This document shows positions 1 through 7,208 of a stretch of DNA of 23,883 bases, piece after piece. A model generated the notes under the pieces. The model was not told the DNA's origin and did not search any database. It was given only the letters and a program-made list of their open reading frames with translations. Numbering within the stretch: position 1 is the first letter of the stretch; each line of letters opens with the position of its first letter. The translations under genes were made by a program, and so were the position numbers. Source of the stretch: an uncultured Anaerolineaceae bacterium (GTDB taxonomy: Bacteria > Chloroflexota > Anaerolineae > Anaerolineales > Anaerolineaceae); assembly GCA_937897615.1 (NCBI GenBank), contig CALCNO010000002.1:1-23883 (forward strand). The letters are read 5' to 3'.

Positions 1-47
1 TCATTGGGGTTTACCAGCGGAACCTGTACAGGGAAAAGGTCAGTCAT
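1..47 (-). CDS. Lipoyl/E2-type subunit of 2-oxoacid dehydrogenase, N-terminal fragment
   Basis: Only the first 15 complete codons lie in the window; the gene runs off the left edge. They read MTDLFPVQVPLVNPN. The stretch VQVPLVNPN resembles the opening strand of lipoyl domains in dihydrolipoamide acyltransferases, and the position right after E1 alpha and E1 beta fits an E2 component, which carries acyl groups on lipoyl-lysine. The ATG (45-47) lies inside the end of the E1 beta gene and the two overlap by 8 bases, so translation is probably coupled. The identification rests on so few residues that context carries most of the weight; a free-standing lipoyl or biotinyl protein is possible. Confidence 0.6.
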   Translation of the reverse strand, partial: MTDLFPVQVPLVNPN

Positions 48-1086
48 CTCTACCTGCCAATCTCTTTACCAAGTTGATGATATCCTGCACCTGCGGAAGG
101 GTGGCCTGCTCCAGCGTGGGAGCTGCCGGCACCGGGGTTTCGCGTGCGGCCAGGCGTGCGGCTGCCTTGACATGCACAGCAGGGTTCTCAGCAAGCCGGG
201 CAAGCACTTCGGCGCCCCAGCCCAGCGTCAGCGTGCCTTCTTCCACCGCCGCGATCCTTCCGGTCTCCGCCACACTTTGTGCCAGCACCGTAGTTTCAAA
301 TGGAGATAATTTGCCGGGCACCACCAGGCGGCAAAAGATTTCGTACTCAAAAGCCAATATTTTTAGCGCCTGCAAACACAATTCGCTCATATATCCATAA
401 GCCGTGAGGGTGCAGGTTGGTGCTGGCGCACCTGCCACCTCCAGTGTGCGCACCGGGAAGAGTTTGCCAGGGTCATCCGCCGCATAAATTTCTCGCAGTG
501 TAAAATCTGACAACTCACTTTCAGGCCGCAGCGGCAGTAAGTATTGCAACTTATTCTCGATGAACAGCACCGGCCCATCGGTCTCCAGGATCAGGCGCGC
601 AAGTTGAGCACCCGGTTCAAGCGCCCCGGATGGCAGCAACGCATTGGGAGCAACCACGGTGAGGCCGGGCACACCCAAAAAGAGTTTTTCCAGCGTCTGT
701 GAGTGCGTGGGCCCATAGCCGCGCCTTCCCCCCATGGGCGCGCGGATCACCAGCGGAACGGCAACTGAATCGTTATACATCCAGCGGAATTTGGAGATAT
801 GGTTGACCAACTGGTCTGCCATCAGGGTAGTGAAATCACCGAACATGACTTCCACCACCGGGCGCAGGCCGCGCAGCGCCATCCCGGCAGCCACGCCGGC
901 CAGCCCCGCCTCAGAGATGGGAGTAGTGAGCACCTGCTGAGGATAGCGCGTGGAACAACCGCGTGTCACTTTAAATGCGCCGCCATAGGGATCGAGGATA
1001 TCCTCGCCGAGCAGCACCACGTTGGGGTCAGCGCCCAGCGCCTGCAACAGCCCTGCATTGAGCGAATCCAGCACGGTGCGGGTCAT
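40..1086 (-). CDS. 2-oxoacid (pyruvate/acetoin-type) dehydrogenase E1 beta subunit
   Basis: This is the beta half of a thiamine-diphosphate-dependent alpha2beta2 dehydrogenase that decarboxylates a 2-oxoacid or cleaves acetoin and passes the acyl group to E2. The 348-residue protein is close to the usual 325-350. It has the transketolase pyrimidine-binding domain first: LLGEDI near residue 25, then TTPISEAGLAG, where Glu59 is the conserved Glu expected to activate the cofactor, then MFGDF and MGGRRGYGPTHSQTLE. The C-terminal transketolase domain follows. The ATG overlaps the E1 alpha stop in ATGA, and the gene's end overlaps the next gene by 8 bases. Whether the substrate is pyruvate, acetoin or a branched-chain oxoacid cannot be decided from sequence alone. 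Confidence 0.9.
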   Translation of the reverse strand: MTRTVLDSLNAGLLQALGADPNVVLLGEDILDPYGGAFKVTRGCSTRYPQQVLTTPISEAGLAGVAAGMALRGLRPVVEVMFGDFTTLMADQLVNHISKFRWMYNDSVAVPLVIRAPMGGRRGYGPTHSQTLEKLFLGVPGLTVVAPNALLPSGALEPGAQLARLILETDGPVLFIENKLQYLLPLRPESELSDFTLREIYAADDPGKLFPVRTLEVAGAPAPTCTLTAYGYMSELCLQALKILAFEYEIFCRLVVPGKLSPFETTVLAQSVAETGRIAAVEEGTLTLGWGAEVLARLAENPAVHVKAAARLAARETPVPAAPTLEQATLPQVQDIINLVKRLAGRDD

Positions 1087-1988
1087 TGCGCGCCTCCAGC
1101 AAATTGCGCAGGGGCATCGGCCAGCGCCAGCTCAAAGGCCGTGCGCACTTCTTCTTCTACCTGCGCCGCGATCAGGCGCACCTCATGTGCGGGCAGGCGC
1201 TCCTCTGAAATACGCAAGGGGTCACGCTCCAGCTTGAGCTGCGCAAGCACCTCTTCAGCGCGGGTATCATCTCCCTTGGAATGCGGGCCGAAACGCGCGG
1301 TATTGAGGATTAGCGCCCGCGGGGAACCCTCTTCATGCACCTCAGCATATAACTGGGCTGCGGCGCTGCCAATCTCCAACACGTCGCTGCTATCGAGTTC
1401 TACCGCCGGGATGCCAAACCCGGCAAAACGCCCGGCAACGCTGCCAGCCAGCGCCAGTTCTGTGGGGGTGGTCTGGGCAATGTGGTTGTTTTCCACCACC
1501 ACCAGCATGGGTAAGTGCCACAGGCTGGCCATGTTAAATGCCTCGTAAATGGCTCCCTGCCCAAAGGTGCCATCGCCGATGAAAACAGTGACGGAAATGT
1601 CCGTACCTTTGCGCTTCTCAGCAAGCGCCATGCCGGCAGCGATGGGAACGATCCCTCCCTGCACACCGTTGGAATACAAATTGCGCCAGTGAATATGCTG
1701 CGAACCACCGCGGCCGCCGCAAATGCCGGTAGCACGCCCCATTAGTTCGGCAAAGAGCGCGCGCATATCGCCGCCGTAAGCCAGGTAATGGCCGTGGCAG
1801 CGGTGATTGGTGACAATGACGTTCTCCGGCAGCATTTGCGAGATCACGCCAACCGCGTTGGCTTCCTGGCCCAGTGAAGTGTGCGTAGTACCGGAAAACA
1901 CGCCGCGCTTGAACTGCTCGAGGATAGTCTCTTCAAAGCGGCGGATGCGCAGCATGTTGCGGTAATAGATAAGTTCCAGCTCGCTCAC
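1083..1988 (-). CDS. 2-oxoacid (pyruvate/acetoin-type) dehydrogenase E1 alpha subunit
   Basis: This is the alpha subunit of the thiamine-diphosphate-dependent E1 enzyme; it supplies the diphosphate and Mg2+ site. The ThDP motif is clear: GDG at residues 138-140 and NN at 167-168, about 27 residues later. Other family hallmarks are SLGQEA near 38, RCHGHYLAYGG near 63 and GICGGRGGSQHIH near 88, a pattern close to acetoin/pyruvate dehydrogenase E1 alpha. At 301 residues it is slightly short for the family. The start is GTG (1986-1988), overlapping the stop of the upstream DNA glycosylase in GTGA. There is no good Shine-Dalgarno, so re-initiation after the glycosylase is likely. Confidence 0.9.
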   Translation of the reverse strand: MSELELIYYRNMLRIRRFEETILEQFKRGVFSGTTHTSLGQEANAVGVISQMLPENVIVTNHRCHGHYLAYGGDMRALFAELMGRATGICGGRGGSQHIHWRNLYSNGVQGGIVPIAAGMALAEKRKGTDISVTVFIGDGTFGQGAIYEAFNMASLWHLPMLVVVENNHIAQTTPTELALAGSVAGRFAGFGIPAVELDSSDVLEIGSAAAQLYAEVHEEGSPRALILNTARFGPHSKGDDTRAEEVLAQLKLERDPLRISEERLPAHEVRLIAAQVEEEVRTAFELALADAPAQFAGGAQ

Positions 1989-2575
1989 AGATCGTTCTCG
2001 CTGAGTATGGCATTAAAACGCCACGGGATGCTCTTCCAGGGTTCGGGTACTGAATCAATGCCGATGCGTTTGCTGCTTACCACAGCCGCATCCGACACCG
2101 GCTTGCCCTTTTCAATCCACAGGCCAGCGCGCTCGCCGGTCAGATCAACGCCATTCAATTCTCCATTAAGTTGCAGGGCCTGGCAAATCTTGCCGGGGCC
2201 ATTGCACCACTGGCCTTCAGGCCTGCCGGCGCGGTTGCCGGCAATGATTGCCTTTCCCTCAACGGGTACAATCGCCCTCAACAACACTGCCGCCGGAAAT
2301 TCCACCTGCCCGGTGACCACATTGAGCAACCAGTGCATGCCATAGGTAAAGTAGATATAAGCTCTCCCAGCCTCTCCATACATCACCTCAGTGCGGGCTG
2401 TTCTGCCGTGGTGGGCATGGCAGGCCAGATCCTCTTCGCCGCGGTAAGCCTCGGTCTCAACGATGATACCGGTAATGCGTTGATTGCCAATGCGACGTAC
2501 CAGGCGCATTCCCAGCAGTTCGCGTGCCACAAGCGTAACTTCTCTTTCATAAAAACGCTGTGGCAGGCAGGACAT
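1985..2575 (-). CDS. mpg: 3-methyladenine DNA glycosylase (AAG/MPG family)
   Basis: This monofunctional DNA glycosylase removes alkylated purines such as 3-methyladenine and starts base-excision repair. From the chosen start, family motifs are VETEAYRGEEDLACHA at 39-54, where Glu42 aligns by pattern with the catalytic Glu of human AAG, then YIYFTYGMHWLLNVV and CNGPGKICQAL. The length of 196 residues is typical. An in-frame ATG at 2632 would add 19 unrelated residues (MGAAALISFNRG). I chose 2575 because family proteins begin just before LPQRFYER and because a TATAAT box ends six bases upstream, inside the longer version. The gene overlaps the dehydrogenase E1 alpha by four bases, an odd partner for a repair enzyme. 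Confidence 0.9.
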   Translation of the reverse strand: MSCLPQRFYEREVTLVARELLGMRLVRRIGNQRITGIIVETEAYRGEEDLACHAHHGRTARTEVMYGEAGRAYIYFTYGMHWLLNVVTGQVEFPAAVLLRAIVPVEGKAIIAGNRAGRPEGQWCNGPGKICQALQLNGELNGVDLTGERAGLWIEKGKPVSDAAVVSSKRIGIDSVPEPWKSIPWRFNAILSENDL

Positions 2576-2581
2576 ATTTGT

Positions 2582-2587
2582 ATTATA
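2582..2587 (-). promoter_or_regulatory. -10 box TATAAT for DNA glycosylase; possible leaderless start
   Basis: On the minus strand the order is GGG TATAAT ACAAAT ATG. A transcript starting seven bases after the box would begin at or next to the A of the glycosylase ATG. No Shine-Dalgarno is visible, which fits a leaderless mRNA. The -35 side is weak (CGTTTA at 17-base spacing). Confidence 0.5.
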
Positions 2588-2606
2588 CCCAATGCATCCT
2601 CTATTA

Positions 2607-2630
2607 AACGAAATGAGCGCCGCAGCGCCC
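2607..2630 (-). terminator. Possible intrinsic terminator after the epimerase gene
   Basis: Minus-strand GGGCGC, a UGCG loop of UNCG type, and GCGCTC form a six-pair stem (one G-U) followed by ATTTCGTTT. It sits 16-30 bases past the epimerase stop codon and just before the glycosylase promoter. The stem is short and the U tract is broken, so it may be weak. Confidence 0.4.
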
Positions 2631-2646
2631 ATTAGTATGTTGCAAT

Positions 2647-3570
2647 TTATACCGGCATAATCTCGCGTTCCAACGTGGTCTTCAGCCCCTCCAGCAGGCT
2701 GGTGCGGGGTTCGTAGCCCAGTTTTGCACGCGCCAGGGTCAGGTCAGCGCACAGGCGGCTAAGCCCACCCTCGTTGCGCGGGTTGTAAACAATTTCCGGA
2801 TGCCCGCCGGTCACTTCCGTTGCCAGGCGCGCCAGTTCCTTTATACTCACTTCAGTACCGCTGCCCACATTGATGGTCAGCGTGTTCACATCCGGGGCAG
2901 TGGCCGCCGCGCTCATGGCATTGACCACATCTTCCACATAAACGTAGTCGCGTGTTTGCTCACCATTACCGTGGATCACAATCGTGCCGTTCTCCCACGC
3001 CTGGCGCAGGAAGTTGGGGATTACCGGTGTATGCACCGGCGGATGATGCTGCCCCGGTCCGTAGGCGTTGAAAACGCGCAGGGCAACCGTCTCAATGCCC
3101 CATAGAGAACCGATGGTGCGCGTGTAGTATTCTGCTGCCAGCTTGGAGACCGCATACGGGGAGCGCGGGTTGGGGATGGCGCTTTCCAGTACGGGCTGCA
3201 CCGCCTGGTTCCCATACACCGTCCCGGAAGAGATGAGCACCACGCGCCTCACACCCACATCGCGCATCGCCTCCATCAGCGTCACCGTTCCGCCAACATT
3301 TACCTGGTTGTATTCGCGCGGGTACAAAACAGATTCCGGCACACTCACACGCGCTGCCAGGTGATAGACACAGTCCACTCCTTGAAGCAACGTCCACAAT
3401 TTTGGCCGGTCGTTCACGTCGCCGCGGGTGAACTGCACTGAAGAGATCAGTGTATTGGAATTGCCCGTGGAAAGATCATCCACACCCAGTACGGTGTGGC
3501 CCTCCGCCGCCAAACGATTGGCAAGCGCAGAACCCAGGAAACCAGCTGCCCCCGTGATCAAAAACCTCAT
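2647..3570 (-). CDS. NAD-dependent sugar-nucleotide epimerase/dehydratase (GalE-like extended SDR)
   Basis: This is an extended short-chain dehydrogenase acting on a nucleotide sugar, most like UDP-glucose/UDP-glucuronate 4-epimerases. The Rossmann motif GAAGFLGS lies close to the N terminus, and VDDLSTG holds the acidic residue after beta-2 that favours NAD. The catalytic set is visible as SSGTVYG followed by YAVSKLAAEYY (Tyr-x-x-x-Lys). NAYGPGQHHPP and EQTRDYVYVEDVV are typical of the substrate domain. Three tandem starts (GTG 3576, ATG 3573, ATG 3570) are possible; AAGG is best spaced for the last. The gene has its own extended -10 promoter and its neighbours are unrelated, so a cell-envelope role is only inferred. 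Confidence 0.88.
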   Translation of the reverse strand: MRFLITGAAGFLGSALANRLAAEGHTVLGVDDLSTGNSNTLISSVQFTRGDVNDRPKLWTLLQGVDCVYHLAARVSVPESVLYPREYNQVNVGGTVTLMEAMRDVGVRRVVLISSGTVYGNQAVQPVLESAIPNPRSPYAVSKLAAEYYTRTIGSLWGIETVALRVFNAYGPGQHHPPVHTPVIPNFLRQAWENGTIVIHGNGEQTRDYVYVEDVVNAMSAAATAPDVNTLTINVGSGTEVSIKELARLATEVTGGHPEIVYNPRNEGGLSRLCADLTLARAKLGYEPRTSLLEGLKTTLEREIMPV

Positions 3571-3599
3571 CATCACACCTTAAACCGGAATTTGGTTCG

Positions 3600-3608
3600 A
3601 TTATAGCA
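3600..3608 (-). promoter_or_regulatory. Extended -10 promoter (TGCTATAAT) for the epimerase
   Basis: The minus strand reads TGCTATAAT, a consensus extended -10 element, about 30 bases upstream of the epimerase start. The transcript would begin near 3593 and include the AAGG ribosome-binding site. No good -35 hexamer is seen, as is usual for extended -10 promoters. Confidence 0.6.
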
Positions 3609-3611
3609 TCT

Positions 3612-3631
3612 CAAGGGCTTTCTAGCCCTTG
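3612..3631 (-). terminator. Hairpin over the adenosine deaminase stop codon
   Basis: CAAGGGCT and AGCCCTTG form a perfect eight-pair stem with a four-base loop. The stop codon TAG (3622-3624) falls at the loop edge. No U tract follows, and the next gene's promoter begins four bases later. It may be a weak terminator or a 3'-end stabiliser. Confidence 0.4.
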
Positions 3632-4638
3632 CAATGACTTTTCTTTTCCAGCAGCACCTGCTTCTCGGCCTCAGTGAAGAATGCAACTTCCAAGGCATTC
3701 TTCTGCGCCTGCCGGCATTGTTCCTCAGATAGACCTGCTTTGGGGGCCGCCACATCGTACTCATAATGCAAATCAATGGCGCTGATGCCAGGATCATCGG
3801 TGTTGATAGTGGCTAACAAGCCCTGCTCAAGAAAAAAGCGCAGCGGGTGCGCAGGGTAGCTCTGCACGGTGCTGGTCTGCACATTACTGGTGAGGTTGCA
3901 CTCAATGCCAATGCGGTGGTCGCGCAGGTACTCGATCAATTCGGGGTCCTCCGGGGCGCGTACCGCATGGCCAATGCGTTCTGCACCAAGTTCACGCAGC
4001 GCCTGCCAGATTGACGCCGGGCCATCCGCCTCACCGGCATGCACAGTGATATGCCAGCCAGCCTCGCGGGCACGCCGAAAGTGCTCCATAAACAAATGGC
4101 CCGGAAAATGAGCCTCATCGCCGGCCAGATCCAGGCCGCAAAAATCCGCTTTAAAAGCCAACAGGGCATCCAATTCTTTTGCGGCAACCTCGGGACCGTA
4201 ATGACGTGAGAGGATGCCCACCTGGTTGGCGCGCATGGAAAAATCACGCTCCGCACTTTTCACCCCGGCGGTCACCGCCTCAACCACACCCATCGGATCA
4301 AGCCCATGCGCTTGCGCCATAAACCACGGACTGTAACGCAACTCGATGTAATCCAAGCCCTCCCTGGCGGCGTCTTCCACATTCTCGTAGGCAATGCGCC
4401 GGCAGGCCTCATAATCCACCAAAATGCCGGTCATCCATTCAAACTTTTCGATGAAGGCCATCACCCCCGGCTGCGGTGTGGAGACCTGCACATACGGCCG
4501 CAGGCCTTGCAGCGTTTTGGCGGGCAGCGGCAGGTTGTGCTGAAGCCCCAATTCCAAAATCGTCTCCAGGCGCACGCTCCCGTCCAGGTGATGGTGCAGG
4601 TCGATCAGCGGCAGTCTGGGATCAATCATCGTCTTCAT
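3622..4638 (-). CDS. add: Adenosine deaminase
   Basis: A zinc amidohydrolase that converts adenosine (or deoxyadenosine) to inosine in purine salvage. All family motifs are present in order: HHHLDGS with zinc ligands His15 and His17, YIELRYSP near 97, VHAGEA with His200 and Glu203, RIGHA with His224, and TINTDDPG with Asp281 and Asp282. The length of 338 residues is normal. The start is the first ATG, preceded by AGGGGG at about eight bases; it lies two bases after the stop of the lipoprotein gene, so both are probably on one mRNA. Adenine deaminase and 6-aminodeoxyfutalosine deaminase belong to the same family, so substrate preference is the main uncertainty. Confidence 0.9.
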   Translation of the reverse strand: MKTMIDPRLPLIDLHHHLDGSVRLETILELGLQHNLPLPAKTLQGLRPYVQVSTPQPGVMAFIEKFEWMTGILVDYEACRRIAYENVEDAAREGLDYIELRYSPWFMAQAHGLDPMGVVEAVTAGVKSAERDFSMRANQVGILSRHYGPEVAAKELDALLAFKADFCGLDLAGDEAHFPGHLFMEHFRRAREAGWHITVHAGEADGPASIWQALRELGAERIGHAVRAPEDPELIEYLRDHRIGIECNLTSNVQTSTVQSYPAHPLRFFLEQGLLATINTDDPGISAIDLHYEYDVAAPKAGLSEEQCRQAQKNALEVAFFTEAEKQVLLEKKSHCKG

Positions 4639-4640
4639 GC

Positions 4641-5222
4641 TTATTCCCCCTGCAACGCAATGAGGGTGATCCCTTTTGATTTACAGTAGCTGATCAAATC
4701 GCTCACGATGTCTTCGGGGGGATAGGAAAAATAAACCGTACTGGTCGGTACTTCACCTGCCAGATCCATCCCGCCCCAGATGACCGTTTCGCCCTTTGGT
4801 AAATGATTCAAAAGTTCCTTTAAGGTCTCTACTCCTACCACGGTAACTTTGCCGATCTCGGTGGCGCTAAAGGTGTTTTCGGCCGCCAGAATCTCATCAA
4901 AGCTCTTCTGGCGGTTCGTCCCGGTGAGCAGGGTGAATACCCATTCGCCATCCTTTTGCCAGGTGACCAGCTCGTAGCCTTTAAGCGAGAGGGGATAATT
5001 TTGCGGCAGTTTATCCATTGCCAATGTGGCCACCGCCACCGGTGTAGGGGTACGATAAACCGTTGGGGTAGCGGATGGCGCCACGCGGGTGGCAGTACGG
5101 GTAGGCGCGGCCGTTTGGGTAGCTGTGTTCACCGGCTCCATTGAGTAACGCGTTGCCTTGCGCTCGCAGGCAGCCAGCAGCAAGGCGCACACCAGCAGCA
5201 AAAGAAGTGCCCTTTTTTTCAT
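4641..5222 (-). CDS. Lipoprotein with Thr/Pro-rich linker, function unknown
   Basis: The N terminus (MKKR, ten or more hydrophobic residues, then LLAAC) is a clear type II signal peptide with the lipid-attached Cys at residue 19. Residues 30-65 are a Thr/Pro/Ala linker with repeated TPT/TAT units, common in surface lipoproteins of monoderm Chloroflexota. The rest (about 125 residues) is a compact mixed domain with WGGMDLAG and a C-terminal YCKSKGITLIALQ strand; I do not recognise the fold. Its ATG overlaps the upstream acetyltransferase stop in ATGA, and adenosine deaminase starts two bases after its own stop. It may bind a ligand at the cell surface, but nothing shows this. Confidence 0.8.
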   Translation of the reverse strand: MKKRALLLLLVCALLLAACERKATRYSMEPVNTATQTAAPTRTATRVAPSATPTVYRTPTPVAVATLAMDKLPQNYPLSLKGYELVTWQKDGEWVFTLLTGTNRQKSFDEILAAENTFSATEIGKVTVVGVETLKELLNHLPKGETVIWGGMDLAGEVPTSTVYFSYPPEDIVSDLISYCKSKGITLIALQGE

Positions 5223-5767
5223 AACGCCAACTCCAATACCGGCCTGCGCTCATCCTGCTTCACTACAGCAAAACCCGCCTGCTGGTAAGCTGCCAGCGGC
5301 CCGGTCCAGATTTCTTCTTTGGAAAGTCCCGCACTGGCCTTGGGGAAAGCCTGCACGCGCTTTACCTTTTGCTCCCGCAAGTCCTGCACGACCAGGCGCA
5401 GAATTTCGTGGGCAAGCCCCATCCCCTGATATTGTGGCGCCAGCGCCATGCAGGTGATCGCCCAAACCTGAGGGTCAGGAGAAAGTGAGAATTGCCCCAG
5501 CAGCTTTGGCATACGGTCACGGGGGCCTGCCTGTACCCAGCCAGCAGGAACACCCTCGATGTAAACGAGGTAGCCATCGTACGTCCCCTTTGAGAACAAT
5601 TCGCTGCGCAGGCGGCGGTTTTCTTGCGCTGTACGCTCACCGAACCCTTCCCAGGTGGGAACATGCCAGGCGGCGCAAAAACACCAGCCGCCACAACACT
5701 CTTCATTGTGGACGCGGTAAAAGTCTGCTTCCAGTTCAGCGGCCAGCCGCTTAATCGTCACTTCCAT
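5219..5767 (-). CDS. GNAT-family N-acetyltransferase with N-terminal Cys cluster
   Basis: A 182-residue acetyl-CoA-dependent transferase. MALAPQYQGMGLAHEIL at 107-123 is the acetyl-CoA pyrophosphate loop (Q/R-x-x-G-x-G/A), and LAAYQQAGFAVV near 158 is the typical last strand-helix unit. An unusual Cys group lies at residues 24, 25, 29 and 31, in ECCGGWCFCAAW. The longer reading frame from 5854 adds 29 residues that overlap the neighbouring gene. I chose ATG 5767 because it overlaps the upstream stop in TGATG and the GNAT fold starts there. The substrate is unknown. The Cys group could be catalytic, structural or metal-binding. Confidence 0.8.
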   Translation of the reverse strand: MEVTIKRLAAELEADFYRVHNEECCGGWCFCAAWHVPTWEGFGERTAQENRRLRSELFSKGTYDGYLVYIEGVPAGWVQAGPRDRMPKLLGQFSLSPDPQVWAITCMALAPQYQGMGLAHEILRLVVQDLREQKVKRVQAFPKASAGLSKEEIWTGPLAAYQQAGFAVVKQDERRPVLELAL

Positions 5768-6210
5768 CAACAACCTCCCTGCTGCGTGCTGCATCCCACA
5801 TTGTGAGACATCAAAACGATCTCCGGCCGGGTTACCCAGCCACCGCTCTTCCAAAATGCCAGGCCGGACTCATTGGAGCCATACACCATGATATGGCACT
5901 TTTGGATGCCCTGATCGGCCAGTGCCGCCAGGGTGCGTTTCACCAGCGCTTTGCCAATGCCCTGCCGCCGGCAGGCGGGGTCCACCGCCAGGTGATAAAG
6001 ATAGCCGCGCCGTCCATCGGAGCCGCACAGGCAAGTGCCCACCAGTTCGCCGTCCACAAAAGCGGCAAAGTTCAGGCCAGGGTTTTTCTCCAGAAACAGG
6101 GTGAGCGGGGCACGTTCGTCCGCTCCGCTCAGGCCAATGCCGTCACAGCGTTTCCACAATGCCAAAGCCGCATCGTAGTGCTGCGGGGTAAATTCAACGA
6201 TTTCAGTCAT
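5767..6210 (-). CDS. GNAT-family N-acetyltransferase
   Basis: A 147-residue single-domain acetyltransferase. LYHLAVDPACRRQGIGKALV at 71-90 contains the RRxGxG acetyl-CoA loop, and YGSNESGLAFWKSGGW near 110-125 is the usual C-terminal motif (N-x-x-A-x-x-F/W-x-x-x-G). The start ATG 6208-6210 is directly abutted by AGGAGGA, so the Shine-Dalgarno has almost no spacer, and the gene overlaps the nitroreductase end by eight bases; translational coupling may make up for the poor spacing. A longer open frame upstream is only the shadow of the nitroreductase gene. The substrate is unknown; a small amine, amino acid or protein N terminus is possible. Confidence 0.82.
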   Translation of the reverse strand: MTEIVEFTPQHYDAALALWKRCDGIGLSGADERAPLTLFLEKNPGLNFAAFVDGELVGTCLCGSDGRRGYLYHLAVDPACRRQGIGKALVKRTLAALADQGIQKCHIMVYGSNESGLAFWKSGGWVTRPEIVLMSHNVGCSTQQGGC

Positions 6211-6769
6211 TCCTCCTCGCTTCCGTACCGCTGGCCGCGCTTGCACTCTGCCCGGGAAAAGCTCCCCAGTGCACGCGCCGCTCTTCGTACTGGGTGCGGG
6301 GTTCTTTGGTCTCCGCCGGATACCCCAAAAAGATGAGATTGAGCGGGTTGGTACCCTCTGGCAGGTTGAGCGTGCGCTGCACGTGGCGCTTGAAAAGAGT
6401 AATGGGATAAACACCCACCCAGACCGAACCCAGTCCCAGGGCTGTCGCCGCCAGCAGGATGTTTTGGGTAGCAGCGCTGCAATCCTGCACCCAGAACTTG
6501 AACCCGGCAGCGGTGCGCTGCATGCGTTCGCTACCCAGCACACAAATGACCGCCGGGGCTTTCATCTTGGCAAAGGGCAGGCCGCTGCGCAATTTCTCTA
6601 GGGTTTCCTCGTCGGTGACCACCACGAACTCCCAGGGCTGGGCATTGGTGGCAGTCGGGGCAGCCATAGCCGCCTTTAAAAGCGTGACCAGAGTCTCTTT
6701 TGGCACGGGGGCATCAGTGTACTTGCGGATGCTGCGACGCGCAAAGATCACATCAACGAAATTTTCCAT
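6203..6769 (-). CDS. Nitroreductase-family FMN oxidoreductase
   Basis: A 188-residue flavoprotein of the NfsA/NfsB-like fold, which usually reduces nitro compounds, quinones or enones with NAD(P)H as a dimer. RRSIRKY near residue 12 is the FMN phosphate-binding motif, APTATNAQPWEFVVV near 37 is the second FMN-contacting segment, and LGLGSVWVGVYP near 113 is the third. The open frame could start at GTG 6775 (overlapping the HIT stop in GTGA), but GAGGAG lies five bases before ATG 6769 and directly touches the GTG, so the ATG is preferred. A role in redox or xenobiotic handling is family knowledge; no partner in the operon points to a substrate. Confidence 0.88.
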   Translation of the reverse strand: MENFVDVIFARRSIRKYTDAPVPKETLVTLLKAAMAAPTATNAQPWEFVVVTDEETLEKLRSGLPFAKMKAPAVICVLGSERMQRTAAGFKFWVQDCSAATQNILLAATALGLGSVWVGVYPITLFKRHVQRTLNLPEGTNPLNLIFLGYPAETKEPRTQYEERRVHWGAFPGQSASAASGTEARRND

Positions 6770-6771
6770 GC

Positions 6772-7158
6772 TCACTCCTCGGAGGAACCAGACAACTGAT
6801 CCCCCGCTACAAGGTGAAAATGCAATTGCGGAAAGGTCTGGTTGGGCCCGCCGTTCATGATAAGACGGTAACCGGCTGGCTCAAGCTCAAAATCCCGGAT
6901 CATGGATTGCGAAAGACTTACAAAATCAGCCATCAGGGCGGCACCCTGTGCATCCAGTACCAACCAGTTGCTGACCGCGGCCTTGGGTACAATGAGAATG
7001 TGCACCGGGTAGGCAGGCGTGGGATGGCAAAACGCGACCCAATGGGCATTCTCGCGCAGCGGGGTAATGGGCAGTAACTTGCGCGCGTGAACGAACATCC
7101 ACGCGATAAGTCGTTTAGTTCCGCGGCGATCCATCAACTTTTTGAGCAGCGTTTTCAT
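6772..7158 (-). CDS. HIT-domain protein with Gln in place of the first triad His
   Basis: A 128-residue histidine-triad protein, a family of nucleotide hydrolases and transferases acting on AMP-lysine, dinucleoside polyphosphates and similar. HPTPAYPVHILIVPK near 45-59 is the conserved HIT core strand pair. The triad reads PQLHFHLVAG, giving Q111-x-H113-x-H115 where the canonical pattern is H-x-H-x-H; the nucleophilic middle His is kept. The ATG at 7158 was chosen over 7239 because the longer start falls in the terminator of the previous gene, while a TATAAT box lies about 25 bases upstream of 7158. It leads the run of minus-strand genes down to adenosine deaminase. Catalytic activity is likely but modified. 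Confidence 0.82.
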   Translation of the reverse strand: MKTLLKKLMDRRGTKRLIAWMFVHARKLLPITPLRENAHWVAFCHPTPAYPVHILIVPKAAVSNWLVLDAQGAALMADFVSLSQSMIRDFELEPAGYRLIMNGGPNQTFPQLHFHLVAGDQLSGSSEE

Positions 7159-7182
7159 CTCAATCCGTCCGGTTTTGATTTG

Positions 7183-7188
7183 ATTATA
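7183..7188 (-). promoter_or_regulatory. -10 box TATAAT for the HIT-to-add gene run
   Basis: The minus strand has GG TATAAT CA 24 bases upstream of the HIT ATG. It lies just past the RIO kinase terminator, so it is well placed to drive the next unit. A partial -35 (TTGCAG) is present but at a long 19-base spacing. Confidence 0.5.
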
Positions 7189-7208
7189 CCGGACGGGAGA
7201 AGTGCCCC

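Noticed and set aside
2576..2632. ATG 2632 as start of the DNA glycosylase
   Set aside because: The extra residues are unrelated to the family and would contain the terminator-like hairpin and TATAAT promoter.
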